Positions 10,461-20,689 of a stretch of 33,876 nucleotides of DNA are shown here, piece after piece. How positions within the stretch are numbered: the first letter of the stretch is position 1; each line of letters opens with the position of its first letter. The DNA is from Haplomitrium mnioides (Eukaryota > Marchantiophyta > Haplomitriopsida > Calobryales), in NCBI GenBank assembly GCA_049999725.1, contig JBNGIS010008315.1, positions 1-33,876 on the forward strand, given 5' to 3'. The notes beneath the pieces were generated by a model. It was not told the DNA's origin. It ran no database searches and saw only the letters and a list, made by a program, of their open reading frames with translations. Both the position numbers and the translations under genes were made by a program.

Positions 10461-12900
10461 TGGAATAGATAAGGACCCTCGCTGATCGGGCTATCTAGGG
10501 ATACTCTTGGTCATGGTGGTAGTGAGGTCCACCATAACTCAAGGGATCGTAAGGGTGCTTCTTCCCTTAAGACCGGCTAAGGACCTGCAAATGACTTGGA
10601 GCATGCTAGTTGGTCTTTTGCCTCAAGAACAGAAATCCATAACATAAATGAAATAACTCAAATGCGTCTGATTTTCTTAAATGTTTCAATTGGAAAAGAA
10701 CAATTCAAGACAGATGCATAAACTGAAATCACAAGCATTCACCATAACATGAATAGCACTTTACTGAGTACATGTTTAACTGATAAGCAATGCACGTACA
10801 ATTTCAGATCATTTGACTTCCCAACTTGGGCATTATCTCAACTATCTACTTTTCTATCTCTTCCCTCTATTGTAGCTCTACTGGAATGGTAGGTTCCATT
10901 CTTCACTCAATAGTGTCTACCACAAACACACTACTAACACACTCAAGAAGTTTTACTGACATCCCACATAAACTTCCCCGAAGTATAGAACACAAGGCAG
11001 ACTCTAATAAAAAGACAAGATATAGAACATACGCACAAACACATACCAACAAATATTTTCCAATTTTCTGCTACCTTAGCTACCATCCACGAAAACCACT
11101 GTTGGGAACCATCTGAATAAACCAACCGTCTCACCACCTTGGAGAAAGTGTAGCCAATATCTTCCTTCTCTTATGTCCTTCTCCGTGCTACAATCTCTTT
11201 GCCATGTAGACCTTCATCATCTTCTACTAGTCTTATCCTTTCCATACTCCCACCCTCCAATACCAAACATCATTGACTTCACTCTCCTCCTCCTACTCTA
11301 CAGTCTGTATTCAGTATCCATACACCTTTCCCGTCTAAGGTCCTTGGCGTATAACCTTTCTCATGTGTCCTTGTCCATTATGAACTTAACTTACCAAACC
11401 TACTCTCCCTTCCTTCCCTTTTAATCCCTTCATAATTTTCATACTTTTACTTGATCCCTTGATAGCCTCACGTATATTCCTCCTAAGTATTTATCCTAGT
11501 TCCAACAACCTTTAGCTAGTTTGAATTGTAGAGTTCCTCGACCTCCCTGGCGTGTGCTTCTTCCTTCAGTCCAAAAGAACTAGCTCCCCTCTCCGTAGTG
11601 CGACACCATATATTCATCTTTGACGACAAAGCTTCACTAATTGTAGTCGTGAACGGTACATACTTGTGAATATGCATCTTTCTGTACCCCATGTGCTATT
11701 TTTCCAACTTTTCCTCAAACTGTCCTTCCCCTTTGTTTGTGAGATAGGTCTCTACCAGGACATGTCAAAGAATCGAGACACGATCAGTTTAGTCTGGATC
11801 TCATTTGCAGATGCTTCTTCCACTACTCACTCTCTTGAATCGATTCATCCTTCAACAACATCAGATCAAGGATGGCGACAATCTCAACATCGAGTATCAA
11901 AACCTGAGAGTAGCTTGACTCTTCTCTGTAGTCACCCTCAATTTCTCTCCGATGGCAAGTTCTTCCTCAAGCCTGCATTTCGGCAATTGACTCAAGACAG
12001 ATAGAGATGCAAATGCCAGGTTCACATTCCCGCCTTGTCAATCTGGTTCTTTCTTCCATAGTTCCAGAAATCATACCCGTCACTCTGTAACAATCTTAGC
12101 CTAGAATGTCTGGATCCTTGTACTATCTTGTTGAGCTATGACGACTCATCTCACCAGGCCCGTTGGCTATCTCTCATAGGTTTTCTTTGTCTTCTGAGTA
12201 CACATAGACCAACATCCAATAGTTGGCAGTCTAGGCAAGCGTACAGTGACCTCAATTCTTTGTTGCACAGTTTTGAGCTAGGAACACCAAAAGAGGCACA
12301 ACTCTCTTGATTTTGCAGATGGTGCTTGCCCAACACACTTTCACTCTCTCATACACCCCTTGTAATTTCCTCCTTGACATCAAAACTATCCACGGAAAAA
12401 ATCTCACTTCCCTACAATCTCTAGCTTATATGAGCGCATGGTGCCCTCCTCATAACTTTGAGCGATTCTCTCCATGAAGCGCACATGCGCTTTCTATTTT
12501 GCCCATTGTATCTCTTGTTGTTTGTCTAGAACAAAAAGTGGGCAGAGGTCTCTCCATCGTCATCCATCCTTCGATTTCACCTCACATCTCTTGGGATGAG
12601 CGCCACATAATTGATGGATCTCTTGCTACCTCTAAACTCACATACGAGCGTATCTCACTACCTGCTCCAAGCATCCACCAACAGTTGCTTGCATGCATCT
12701 ACCACGGGCACCCCAATTTTGCAATCTACCTTGATGATCACATTCTGCGGCATTCCATTCTTTCCTCCCCGACAACCATCTCCCTGCATGGCACCAATTT
12801 TCTACGCAATCTTGTCCACGGGGCTCCCTTTAATTTCATAAATCCCCTTAGCATCTAGAATCTTGATTCAACAATCTCCACATGACAGCAAGAATCGGGG
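10461..12900. other. No identified gene; pyrimidine-rich plus strand
   Basis: I recognise no protein here. The plus strand is rich in C and T. On the minus strand several stretches of 40-60 codons are open, for example near 12700-12850 and 11000-11137 (PDGSQQWFSWMV without the first residue), separated by single stops, a texture like the decayed coding DNA nearby. It lies upstream of the second gag, so it may be the leader, an extra reading frame, or the LTR of that remnant. No LTR partner and no convincing primer site were found. Confidence 0.3.
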
Positions 12901-13854
12901 TTGAGTATTCGTGTATTTCTTGATTCAAAGAGCAAAGAATTTGGGTCCCCATCTGAATTGCCGCATTGGCAACAACACCATCTCCCATCTTGGACCCTAT
13001 CACTCATACACACATGGACTTTGTGGGTTATACATTACATGTGAGTACTAATAAGATCAAAATAACTTCACATCAGTCATGTGTACATGGACTTCAATGC
13101 AACCATCTTACATATTATCTTTTGTTTATCAACAGCTCATTCATTCAAATACAAATGTCTATGCCAACATGGAGTTCAAAACATTTTTATAATCAAGCAC
13201 TTAATTTACATTTGAAATTATGCATCATTTATTTGCTTCATTAACCTTTTCCTCAACATCTACAACTACTGAGAACTATGATGATACTTTTGAGTCCTAA
13301 TAATGGCCACTAAGTCTTCTCATGCACCTGCTGTACTAAGAGAAACATGCTCTTTATGATAAGCATATACGATCTGAGAGTTGGTCACAATTGATGGCAA
13401 AGAAGACATTGTCAAAACACATTATAGAATATAGATTGATTACTGTCAACCATGTTCTACAATGATGCAATTTCTCATTAGTATATGGGTACATACTAAG
13501 CCTATGCTGAATCTAGGTTAAGATCTAAAACCTAGTCTTGCTATGTTGATAAATGATCGATAAAAAATTTATACAAGGCCTATAGTTTTTGGCAAACATT
13601 CATAGAAGCATCATTTCCTCAATGTTTTTGTTTTGTTGAAACCTTATGTAGCTAAAAACAATCTGCATGATATGACAAAATCAACTAATCACTTTGTTTG
13701 TTTAGAAATTAAACATCTTCATGTTGCATTTCCTCTTCTTTGTCCAATATTCCACCATCTAACACTCATGGGCATGTGTAATTGTCAAACCAATTAAATG
13801 ATGGATGTTGATTTTATCTATGATACAATACCGTAAAAATTATAAAACATAACA
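12901..13854. other. AT-rich stretch without recognised features
   Basis: I see no coding motif, terminal repeat or tandem array. The frame 12966-13244 (plus) has no family signature. The stretch ends where similarity to 31890 onward begins. Confidence 0.4.
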
Positions 13855-13949
13855 ATGAACCAAAATTATTCTATAAAAATAAGTATAACAAAGAAACATG
13901 AAAAACATGCTACTAGAATGACTCACCAGATGATGTGATTGATCATACA

Positions 13950-14290
13950 ACAAATTTCCAAAAGAGCACTCTTGTAGATGCTATACTGCAAGGAAGAATG
14001 AATAACTACAGACCAAACTCTAAAGTAGTCATAGTTGCAAAGGATGATACCATATTGAAAATGTCATCCTTTGAAAAAAGCTTCAAGTTGTCATGCTTGC
14101 ATTCTTTAAGATTACAACGGTAAGAAATATCAACAATCACTAAAGTAAAATTTTGAGGTTCAACAAACCTCTTGAGTTGATGTGTACTAGGCTCTCCGTA
14201 GCTTTTATAAAATGCCACGTTAAGTTCATCTACGTAGGACTGCAAATCCGCTTCATCTACATAGAATTACATATCAGCTTCATCTATATT
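13950..14290 (-). pseudogene. Exon-like segment, unknown protein, with 9-residue repeats
   Basis: The minus strand is open from 14245 to 14006, and the same frame extends to about 14290 with one stop. The translation begins with a nine-residue repeat (DEADLQSYV and relatives, three copies, 27-base period at 14225-14290) and continues through NFTLVIVDISYRCNLKECKH and NLKLFSKDDIFNMV. Copy 2 at 32120-32225 keeps related words (DICYGY, ESKHDDLELFSK) with stops, so both descend from real coding sequence. I do not recognise the family. Confidence 0.5.
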
Positions 14291-14349
14291 TAGAGCTCTT
14301 TCCAAATTGAAGCATTTCACCCTACTACTTTATTTTCCACTCTCTTAGC

Positions 14350-14504
14350 TTTTGGTAGTAGAGCAAAAAAGCTAGAGGATACAATACCAAGGTTGGAGCT
14401 TGTTCTTACTCCTCGATTGCATCTTTGATAACCCCAATCTTCTTTTTGCCTTTTGCAATTGCAGTCAACTTCTTTGCCAATTGATTTTCAAAAGTTTTGT
14501 CAAC
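14350..14504 (-). pseudogene. Exon-like segment following a conserved splice acceptor
   Basis: On the minus strand a pyrimidine tract ending TTTCTTAG is followed at 14504 by VDKTFENQLAKKLTAIAKGK, with a Lys-rich run that could be a nuclear signal. A TAA interrupts the frame at about 14410. Copy 2 has the equivalent acceptor at 32615-32616 (TTTTTCTAG) and a shifted but similar Lys-rich segment. The acceptor is in phase with the exon that ends at 14895. Confidence 0.5.
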
Positions 14505-14894
14505 CTAAGAAAAAAAAAACTTGATGGAGTCAAAAAACCTTTATGAAGCTTAGAATAAAAAAACACAAAATTTTTAAAATCCAAGCCATTAAAAACACTT
14601 AAGTTTATATGTACTTGCACTCCCGAGCCCATTCTTGGATGAACTATTGAGATCTTGTTGTGCCCTTAGGCCTTCTAGTGTGTGTGAGCTTGGGCTCAGG
14701 AGTTGTAACGTGCAAGGGCTAATGATTCCATGCAAGTATGGTCTTGCAAGTCTTTGGGCTTGGCTTTGCAAGTTCTTGCACACATGAACTCGTGAGTCTA
14801 TGCGAGCATGAAATTTCACAAAAATACAATAAAAAGATAACTACAATGAATAAAAACAAAGAATTAAAATGTTTCAAATGGAGTAAAAACCTAC
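14505..14894 (-). other. Intron with conserved splice sites, carrying minisatellite-like words
   Basis: The minus-strand donor is CTTTTG|GTAGGT (exon ends at 14895) and the acceptor is TTTCTTAG|GTTGAC (exon resumes at 14504). Copy 2 has CTTTTG|GTAAGC at 32861/32860 and TTCTAG at 32615, so the boundaries are conserved while the lengths differ (390 versus 246 bases). The extra length in copy 1 is made of degenerate words such as catggaatc, gcaagtatgg and cacatgaactcg, akin to the arrays at 18640-18870 and 30760-31480. Confidence 0.6.
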
Positions 14895-15726
14895 CAAAAG
14901 TTTCTTGAAGCTCGAACAAAATAAGGACATCTTCAACTCCTTGTGTAGATGGGATATTCTGATCATCTCTCCTTCTAAGGTTGACAACAAACCTCCAAAC
15001 AAAAAGACTTCACCATACGTGCTAAAACTTATATGTCTCTCCAACTCATGAGACACTTCTTCAATCAAAGACTTTCTAGCATCAACCCTCTTCAAAACTG
15101 AAATTTTGAAATCTTGTCTAGAAGATCTTGAAAGAATCTCCAAGATATCCAATTTATGTTTTTTATTCTCAAAGAACCATTGGCTTCGGTTGCTAGCCTT
15201 TTACTTGGTTCTTTTCCTACATTGCAAAAGTTGTATGTTCCAATGTCTATAGTTTGCCACTTTGGAGGGTTAGTTGACACTATTTGGTTTGAGAAGCTAC
15301 AATCTTCTCAAAATTAGACTTTAGTTTAATCTCCAAAGTCTCAAAAACTGATTCTCTTTTTAACTTTTGGGATGAAATCATTCCGCTCTCTACAAAATGT
15401 TGGTGTCATTATTTGACCTTTTGGATTGAGGTCATTTCTAGCCAAAACATATGGTCATAACTATTGTCGATTGTAAAAATACAATCTTCTATTAGCATCA
15501 ACGTAACATACACGTAGTGAGAGCATTGGATTCTTTGCTTTGTATTTTGTTATAAAAAGTTGCCTTTTAGGAACACTATGATTAACCCTAAAAATCTTGT
15601 ACATGTATTTGTTATAGTTCTTAATATCAAACCTTTAATTATCTTTTAGATCGTATTCTGGCTCCACCACCACTATGAAAAAAATTTAATGTGTATACTT
15701 GTGTGTGAGTATGCATTATGCCAACA
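14895..15726 (-). pseudogene. Long exon-like segment, unknown protein
   Basis: The minus strand is readable in two frames: 15280-15092 (PPKWQTIDIGTYNFCNVGKE) and 15152-14895 (RVDARKSLIEEVSHELERH, ELKMSLFCSSFKKLL up to the splice donor). Upstream, 15700-15480 contains RFDIKNYNKYMYKIF and VPKRQLFITKYKAKNPML with stops. Copy 2 keeps the same words in the same order over 32861-33660 (FDVKN, RQL, EELKMALF), so this was once protein-coding. I do not recognise the family. The frame is broken by stops and a shift near 15120 and is cut at 15726 by an insertion. Confidence 0.5.
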
Positions 15727-16831
15727 TGCAGAGACATGGTTAAGGGTGTTAGTAGGATTTATGTTTAGAAACTCTTCTAATTGTCTTGAATAATCTTCTA
15801 GAAGTAGCGTGGTGCTTTCACTTAGCTTGATTGAGCTTCTTAAACCATGAGCTTGAGTCATTATCAAAGAATTAGGATTAGTATTAGTATGGTATTAATA
15901 GTTAGTATTAAACTAAGTAGGTTTAGTGCTAATTGATTATTCATTAGTCGTAGAGATTTATTAAAGTTTCAATTAGTGATAGGATTAGTTAAAATATGTT
16001 CTTATAGGAAACTATAAGGAGTGGAGAGGGTGGTACAAGGAGGTTTTTTGTGTATCATTCTCTACTCTCTTTTGTTTTTGCTTGTGCTTTGAAGATGGAA
16101 TGGAGAATAGCATGGCAAAGAGAGCCCCTTTCCAAGATTGCATAGCTATGTTATTTTTGGATTGAATAACTCTCAATTATGAGTGAGGAATCAAAGATGT
16201 TAAGTCATTCGTATCTCCTATGATACTAGGAGTGGAGAGGGTGTGTAGAAATTGAGTTGGAGTGAGAGATAGGCTGCAATAGAGGGCTGCCATGTCAGGG
16301 GAGTACCTGAGTGGGGACTTGAGTAGTGATCTCAGCTAATTCATGGAGTACATATATAGTAGACAGCAAAAGGCATGGGCTTCTCTAGATTGATAGTTTA
16401 TACCTATCTAGAGAGTTGGGTTTGAGTGCATCCCTGATAGAATCAATTTGATTTTCAAAGGTTCTGCCCTGTGAGAATCCGGGATTGCTACTAGGGGCTT
16501 AAATTTCTTATCTACCTCAATAGTAATGTTGTTGTTCCTCCAAGAGCTGATGCATAGTATTCGCTTGCAGATGTTGAAAGGCAAGAGGCAGGAAGCCTAA
16601 GCCTTTGCAGTGTCTGGGTTGCAAAGATTTTGTGGGTGTGAGAGTGAGAGGAGGCAAAGAGAGAGGTGCTCAAAAGGCACCAGTATGGGTCTTTGTTCAG
16701 CTTTCCTTTGAAAGAAGCTAAAATGGCAGAAAACAAAAAGAAAACAACCCAATACCTCTTTGTCCCTATGGGTTCGATACAAAATCAACATAGTTTGATT
16801 TGGAATACTCCAAGTATGCTACAATACAACA
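15727..16831. mobile_element. LTR-like insertion A (about 1.1 kb)
   Basis: This block is the reverse complement of 16936-18034 and is absent from the equivalent place in copy 2 (about 33665-33690). Ends are TG (15727) and CA after TACAACA (16831), the LTR signature; the opposite strand starts TGTTGTATTG. No retrotransposon protein motif is present, so a solo LTR or a small non-autonomous LTR element are the simplest readings. The five bases before it (caaca) equal its last five, leaving the exact end uncertain by about five bases. Open frames inside (for example 16736-16512, minus) are mirrored in the partner but match no family I know. Confidence 0.65.
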
Positions 16832-16935
16832 ACTCTACAAATTTTTCATTCAATATTATGGTATGAAATGGCCTATAGTTCTTCCACCCATACTTTGGTA
16901 AATTGTAGTTTTGAAGAGGAATAGTTATTATCTCG
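16832..16935 (-). pseudogene. Island of copy 1 exon between the two inverted insertions
   Basis: The minus strand reads LQNYNLPKYGWKNYRPF. Copy 2 at about 33735-33780 reads LENFNLPKYEME in the same position, so this island belongs to the duplicated gene and not to the insertions. It shows that A and B are two separate insertions about 100 bases apart. Confidence 0.65.
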
Positions 16936-18034
16936 TGTTGCACTTGTTGCAGCATCCTTGGAGTATTCTGAGTCAAATTGTGTTGATTCTGTATCGAACC
17001 CACAAGGACAAGGAGTTATTGGGTTGTTTTCTTGCAGTTCGAGCTTCTTTCAAGGGAAAGCTGAACAAAGACCTATACTGGTGCCTTTTGAGCACCTCTC
17101 TCTTTGCCTCCTCTCACTCTCACACCCACAGAACCTTTGCAAGCCAGACACTACAAAGGCTTAGGCTTCCTACCTCTTGCTTTTCAACATCTGCAAGTGA
17201 ATACTATGCATCAGCTCTAGGAGGAACAACATCATTACTATTGAGATAGATCAGAAATTTAAACCCTTAACAACAATCCCAGATTCTCACAGGGCAGAAC
17301 CTTTGAAAATCCAGTTGATTCTATCAGGTATGCACTCATATCCAACTCTCTAGATAGGTATGAACTCTCAATTCAGAGAAGCCTATGCCTTTTGCTGTCT
17401 ACTATGTATGTACTCCATGAATTAGCGGAGATCACTGCTCAAGTCCCCACTCAGGTACTCCCCTGACATGGCAGCCCTCTGTTGCACCCTATCTCTCACC
17501 TCAACTCAATTTCTACACACCCTCTCCACTCCTAGTATCATAGAAGATACTAATGACTTAACATCCTTGATTCCTCACTCATAATTGAGAGCTATTCAAT
17601 CCCAAAATAACATAGCCATGCAATCTTGGAAAGGAGATCTCTTTGCCATGCTATTCTACATTCCATCTTCAAAGCACAAGCAAAAGCAAAAGAGAGTAGA
17701 GAATGATACGAGGCTAACCTTCTTGTACCACCCTCTCCACTCTTCATAGTTCCTTATAAGAACATATTCTAACTAATTCTATCACTAATTAAAACTTTAA
17801 TAAATCTCTACTACTATTGAATAATCAATTAGCACTAAACCTACTTAGCTTAATACTAACTATTAATATCATACTAATACTAATACTAATGCTTTGATAG
17901 TGCCTCAAGCTCATGGTTTAAAAAGCTCAATCAAGCCAAGTGATAACACCATGCTACTTCTAGAGGATTATTCAAGACAAGTAGAAATGTTTTTAAACAT
18001 AAATCCTACTAGCACTATTAACTATATCTCCACA
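16936..18034. mobile_element. LTR-like insertion B, inverted relative to A
   Basis: It begins TGTTGCACTTG and ends ...CTCCACA, that is TG...CA. It matches insertion A in reverse complement over its whole length, including blocks such as the ccctctccact words at 17520 and 17742 and the caatcccagattctcacag block near 17275 (partner near 16478). No coding motif is recognised; the frame 16911-17249 spans the boundary and looks like chance. Target duplication is not clear (tctcg before, tcact after). Confidence 0.65.
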
Positions 18035-18059
18035 TCACTCATTAGTGCTAGGTTTCAAT

Positions 18060-18540
18060 CTCTCTAATCTTGTTCTTGTCTTCCTCATAAATTTTCTAAG
18101 GATCAATTCGCTTTCTCTCTTGGAATGTCCTCATTTCTTGGTGTTTAGATGTTTTTGTTCTTGATGTAGGAGCTTGTGGCGTAGGCTCCCGCTCCCACTC
18201 CTCTTTTGAGGTACTAAAGGTTAAAGAAAAGGAAATGGTTTCAATAGCTTTTGGGGAGATGGAAGCAGAGGGTTGACACATAAGAGCACCACAAGATTTG
18301 ACTTTCTCTTTGGCTGACTTGGCTCTTTCTTAGTTGAGCCTTCAATTGGTGTCGGTGCTTTTCTCCTTTTTTTGTTGAAGGTCCAAAAGTTGCTCCACAA
18401 GCCGTGGCTACTACGCTTGAGTGTGGAATGCATTGGGCAACAAAACATTCTAACTTGATCTTTAAAAGTCTTAAAGAGAGCACCAAATTATTAAAATCTC
18501 TCTTCATAAGTCTTGCATCAAAGTACTCATTGACAAAATC
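18060..18540 (-). pseudogene. Exon-like segment, unknown protein, three frames
   Basis: On the minus strand 18507-18241 reads MKRDFNNLVLSLRLLKIKLE, then FVAQCIPHSSVVATACG; the reading then shifts to SNFWTFNKKRRKAPTPIEG (18448-18221) and further to the frame of 18281-18096 (ETISFSLTFSTSKEEWERE). The short part 18060-18100 aligns with 33805-33845 of copy 2, so the segment belongs upstream in the same unknown gene. Lys/Arg-rich runs suggest a nuclear protein, which is weak inference. Confidence 0.4.
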
Positions 18541-18639
18541 AACAAGATATTATGGTAATTGAAAAAAAAAAGAAATATTAGAAATATCAAAGTGAATAAG
18601 TGCATCAAAGTAAGCAAGAAATGTTGGGCAACATAGTCA

Positions 18640-18870
18640 GAGCGCCAAAAGACTCAATGGTCTATGCGTCCATGGACTTTCAAGTTCATTTAGGGCATGG
18701 ACTCATACATCTAAGTGAATGTAGACTTTTGTGTCTCTACTTGCATTGACTCATGTGTTCATGCTTGAAGAGACTCGCGTGTCCAAGCACAATGACTTGA
18801 AGTACATTGTCCATGCGTGCATGAACTTGATCATTGTTTGGAGATTTAGACTCAAAAGTTCATGCGAATA
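18640..18870. repeat. Degenerate minisatellite (catggactt words)
   Basis: Loosely periodic words with about 25-35 bases between them: catggactttcaag, catggactcatac, gcattgactcatg, catgcgtgcatgaact. The same words fill the intron at 14505-14894, a short stretch of copy 2 (32710-32765) and the array at 30760-31480. Confidence 0.55.
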
Positions 18871-19760
18871 GGGACTTAACATTTGAAAACCTAAGTAAAA
18901 GAAAAATATGCTTACCCCTTCTTGTATGCCTCTATCAAATCCAAGTTGAAAGGGTCTTTACCCCTTATTTTTTTGATTGAATTTTTTTAGGAGGCTTTGT
19001 ACGGTCTTATGCCCTTCTAAATTATCACAAGAAGCGCAATATGGGTTCTATGTCCTTTGCATACCACTTTTGCCTATGCGAGTAACCTCATGATGAATTT
19101 CTCAACCCCGCCACAAAAATAATATAATTGATTTTCAGTAGTCTTTATTATTCCACACAAAATTAGCCAATCTTTGGCTAATCTTATTGGTTTCATAAGC
19201 TTCATCACATCGACGTACTAATATGCTTTAAGCTGAGTGGGTTTGGCCATTGCCGCCTCAGTTGCTATATTTGCTAACCTCAAAACACAAAGAAATGGTG
19301 TGCTAAAAAAGAATGACAAATTATAATTTGAAATTGACAAAATAAATAAATTCAAACAACAATAAATACAAAATTTCTCACAAAAACAAATTTGCAAGTG
19401 TGTTTGCAACAATGGAAAAAAAATTCCTATCCCAATTTCTTTTATACTTGAAAATTAAAATGTAATTTTTGTTTGCAAAAAATCCACTCATTTAGCCTTC
19501 GCCACCTCATTTTGCATAGTGAAACAAAGTAAGTATATAAAGTAGTAATGATATTTATCTTTCTAGTTTTTTTTTTTTTTTCGTTTTCTCTAAGAAAATC
19601 TCACTATTTTGTTGTTTTGTGGAGTGTCTCCAAAAAGGATTGTTTTTGGATACCCATGTATAGTACATTGATCTGATTAATAAATTTGTATAGTTTTTTT
19701 TGTAAATTTAAAATGACAAAGTGACAAGAGGCTAAAAGTCTTTGGAATTTCAAGATTCAT
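18871..19760. other. AT-rich intergenic or intronic DNA
   Basis: Homopolymer runs are common (T-run at about 19566-19580). A weak minus-strand coding texture is seen at 18960-19260 (HHEVTRIGKSGMQRT in one frame), with stops and no reliable family match. Confidence 0.35.
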
Positions 19761-19769
19761 GCTCTTTAA

Positions 19770-19983
19770 AAAGTTTCACTGCTAGACAGCAAGGTGATCA
19801 TCTTTTAGATCATTATGTTTAGGATAGAAGCATTGGTGAACCAAAAGCATCAAGTATTATAACCAGTGTTTTGCGTGAAAACATGCTAATTGTACAACAA
19901 AATATATCAATGGGCAATGGTCGTGGGAGTGAACACTATGCAATTATAGAATTAAAGAGTGAACCCATTGTATGCATAAGATT
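19770..19983 (+). pseudogene. Coding-like segment left of the chromovirus, unknown
   Basis: The plus strand is open over about 70 codons with a single TAG: QQGDHLLDHYV, stop, DRSIGEPKASSIITSVLREN, then ISMGNGRGSEHYAIIELK. It runs into the chromovirus at 19984, and a readable plus-strand segment resumes at 26075. No family recognised. It may be the upstream part of the plus-strand gene whose core lies at 28700-29230; that link is inference. Confidence 0.4.
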
Positions 19984-20446
19984 TATAAAAATTCTCGACT
20001 AACTAGTAGCACATCAATGTGCTCTTGTGCAAAGAAGACAAGCTCAACAAGAAAGGAAAGGAAAAGAGAGAAGAGAGAGAAAGAGCTTTCTTACAAGACT
20101 TTCCAAACTTCCGAATAAGGGAGAAAAGCCAAGCCCTCTCTATTTGTACTTCATTTTCAAGACTTTACTAAGAAGTCATCTCATTTCTTAAGAACCTTCC
20201 ATAGTCTTCTTTTAGAACCCTCTATGCCTCTCACGTTTTCTTAGAAGCTCTCTTTTAGAATCTTCTTTCTTCATCTAGAAGCTTCTCTTGGCTTCTCATG
20301 CCTTCTAAAAGCTTCCTTCAACTTGTTCTTCTCTTATCTTCTAGAAGCTTCTCTAAGCTTCATCTTCTAGAAACTTCTTCTCTACTAGCTAACTTTAACA
20401 ATAACTAAATCTAAAAGTTCTGCTAAGTTCAACGAACCTCGTTACA
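19984..20446 (-). repeat. 3' LTR of the chromovirus (463 bp)
   Basis: It aligns with 25571-26074. On the minus strand it starts TGTAACGAGG right after the polypurine tract; the far end has decayed from TG to TA (plus strand tataaaaattctc). It contains a dense run of cttctagaagctt-like words at 20220-20390, shared with the partner. Confidence 0.92.
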
Positions 20447-20461
20447 AAACTCCCCCTTTAA
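20447..20461 (-). other. Polypurine tract of the chromovirus
   Basis: The minus strand reads TAAAGGGGGAGTTT immediately before the LTR start TGTAACG. Confidence 0.82.
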
Positions 20462-20519
20462 GATGCAACGTCCTCACTACAAGTACAATAAAAAACACAC
20501 ACCAATAGCATAGTATTGC

Positions 20520-20675
20520 AAAGGTCAGCGAGGGGTTCCCAAGTAGCTTTGAAAAAAGGGTACTCTTTTGAGAGCACCAAATACTCAGTGACTTACTTGT
20601 GCTCACGGTTGAAGATGCACTTCTTGAGAATACGTTCTACTTGACCATCCACCATCTCAAGTAAGGGTGGAGATT
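20520..20675 (-). pseudogene. Chromodomain at the end of the chromovirus integrase
   Basis: The minus strand reads VERILKKCIFNREHK, a TAA, then VTEYLVLSKEYPFFKATWEP. The order (V-E-x-I-L, Y-L-V-x-W-like, ATWEP) is the chromodomain used by chromoviral integrases to read histone marks and steer insertion into heterochromatin. In the usual Y-L-V-K-W-K-G-Y block this copy has lost the Trp. Only one in-frame stop is present. Confidence 0.85.
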
Positions 20676-20689
20676 CATGTTGATTAGTA

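Larger units (their letters stand above)
13855..18110 (-). repeat. Copy 1 of an intron-containing duplicated segment (interrupted)
   Basis: This region aligns in the same orientation with 31890-33850. Anchors are 14051-14150 with 32125-32225, 14370-14504 with 32470-32614, 14895-15690 with 32861-33660, 16832-16935 with about 33690-33790, and 18055-18100 with 33805-33845. Similarity is patchy, by eye well below that between the LTR pairs, so the duplication is old. Copy 1 is longer because of two LTR-like insertions and an expanded intron. The conserved parts read as minus-strand coding sequence of an unknown family. Confidence 0.75.

Noticed and set aside
12963-12980. Possible second Asp-tRNA primer site (minus strand TGGTGTTGTTGCC...)
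   Set aside because: Only about 11 of 18 positions match, it is 2.5 kb from the second gag, and no LTR partner starts there.
16911-17249. Plus-strand frame of 112 codons, mirrored on the minus strand at 16736-16512
   Set aside because: It crosses the boundary between host island and insertion B. The mirrored frame is explained by the inverted repeat and no family motif is visible.
18960-19260. Possible BED-type zinc finger of a hAT transposase on the minus strand
   Set aside because: The words resembling it (HHEVTRIGK) need frame changes and the Cys/His spacing does not fit; no downstream hAT motif was found.
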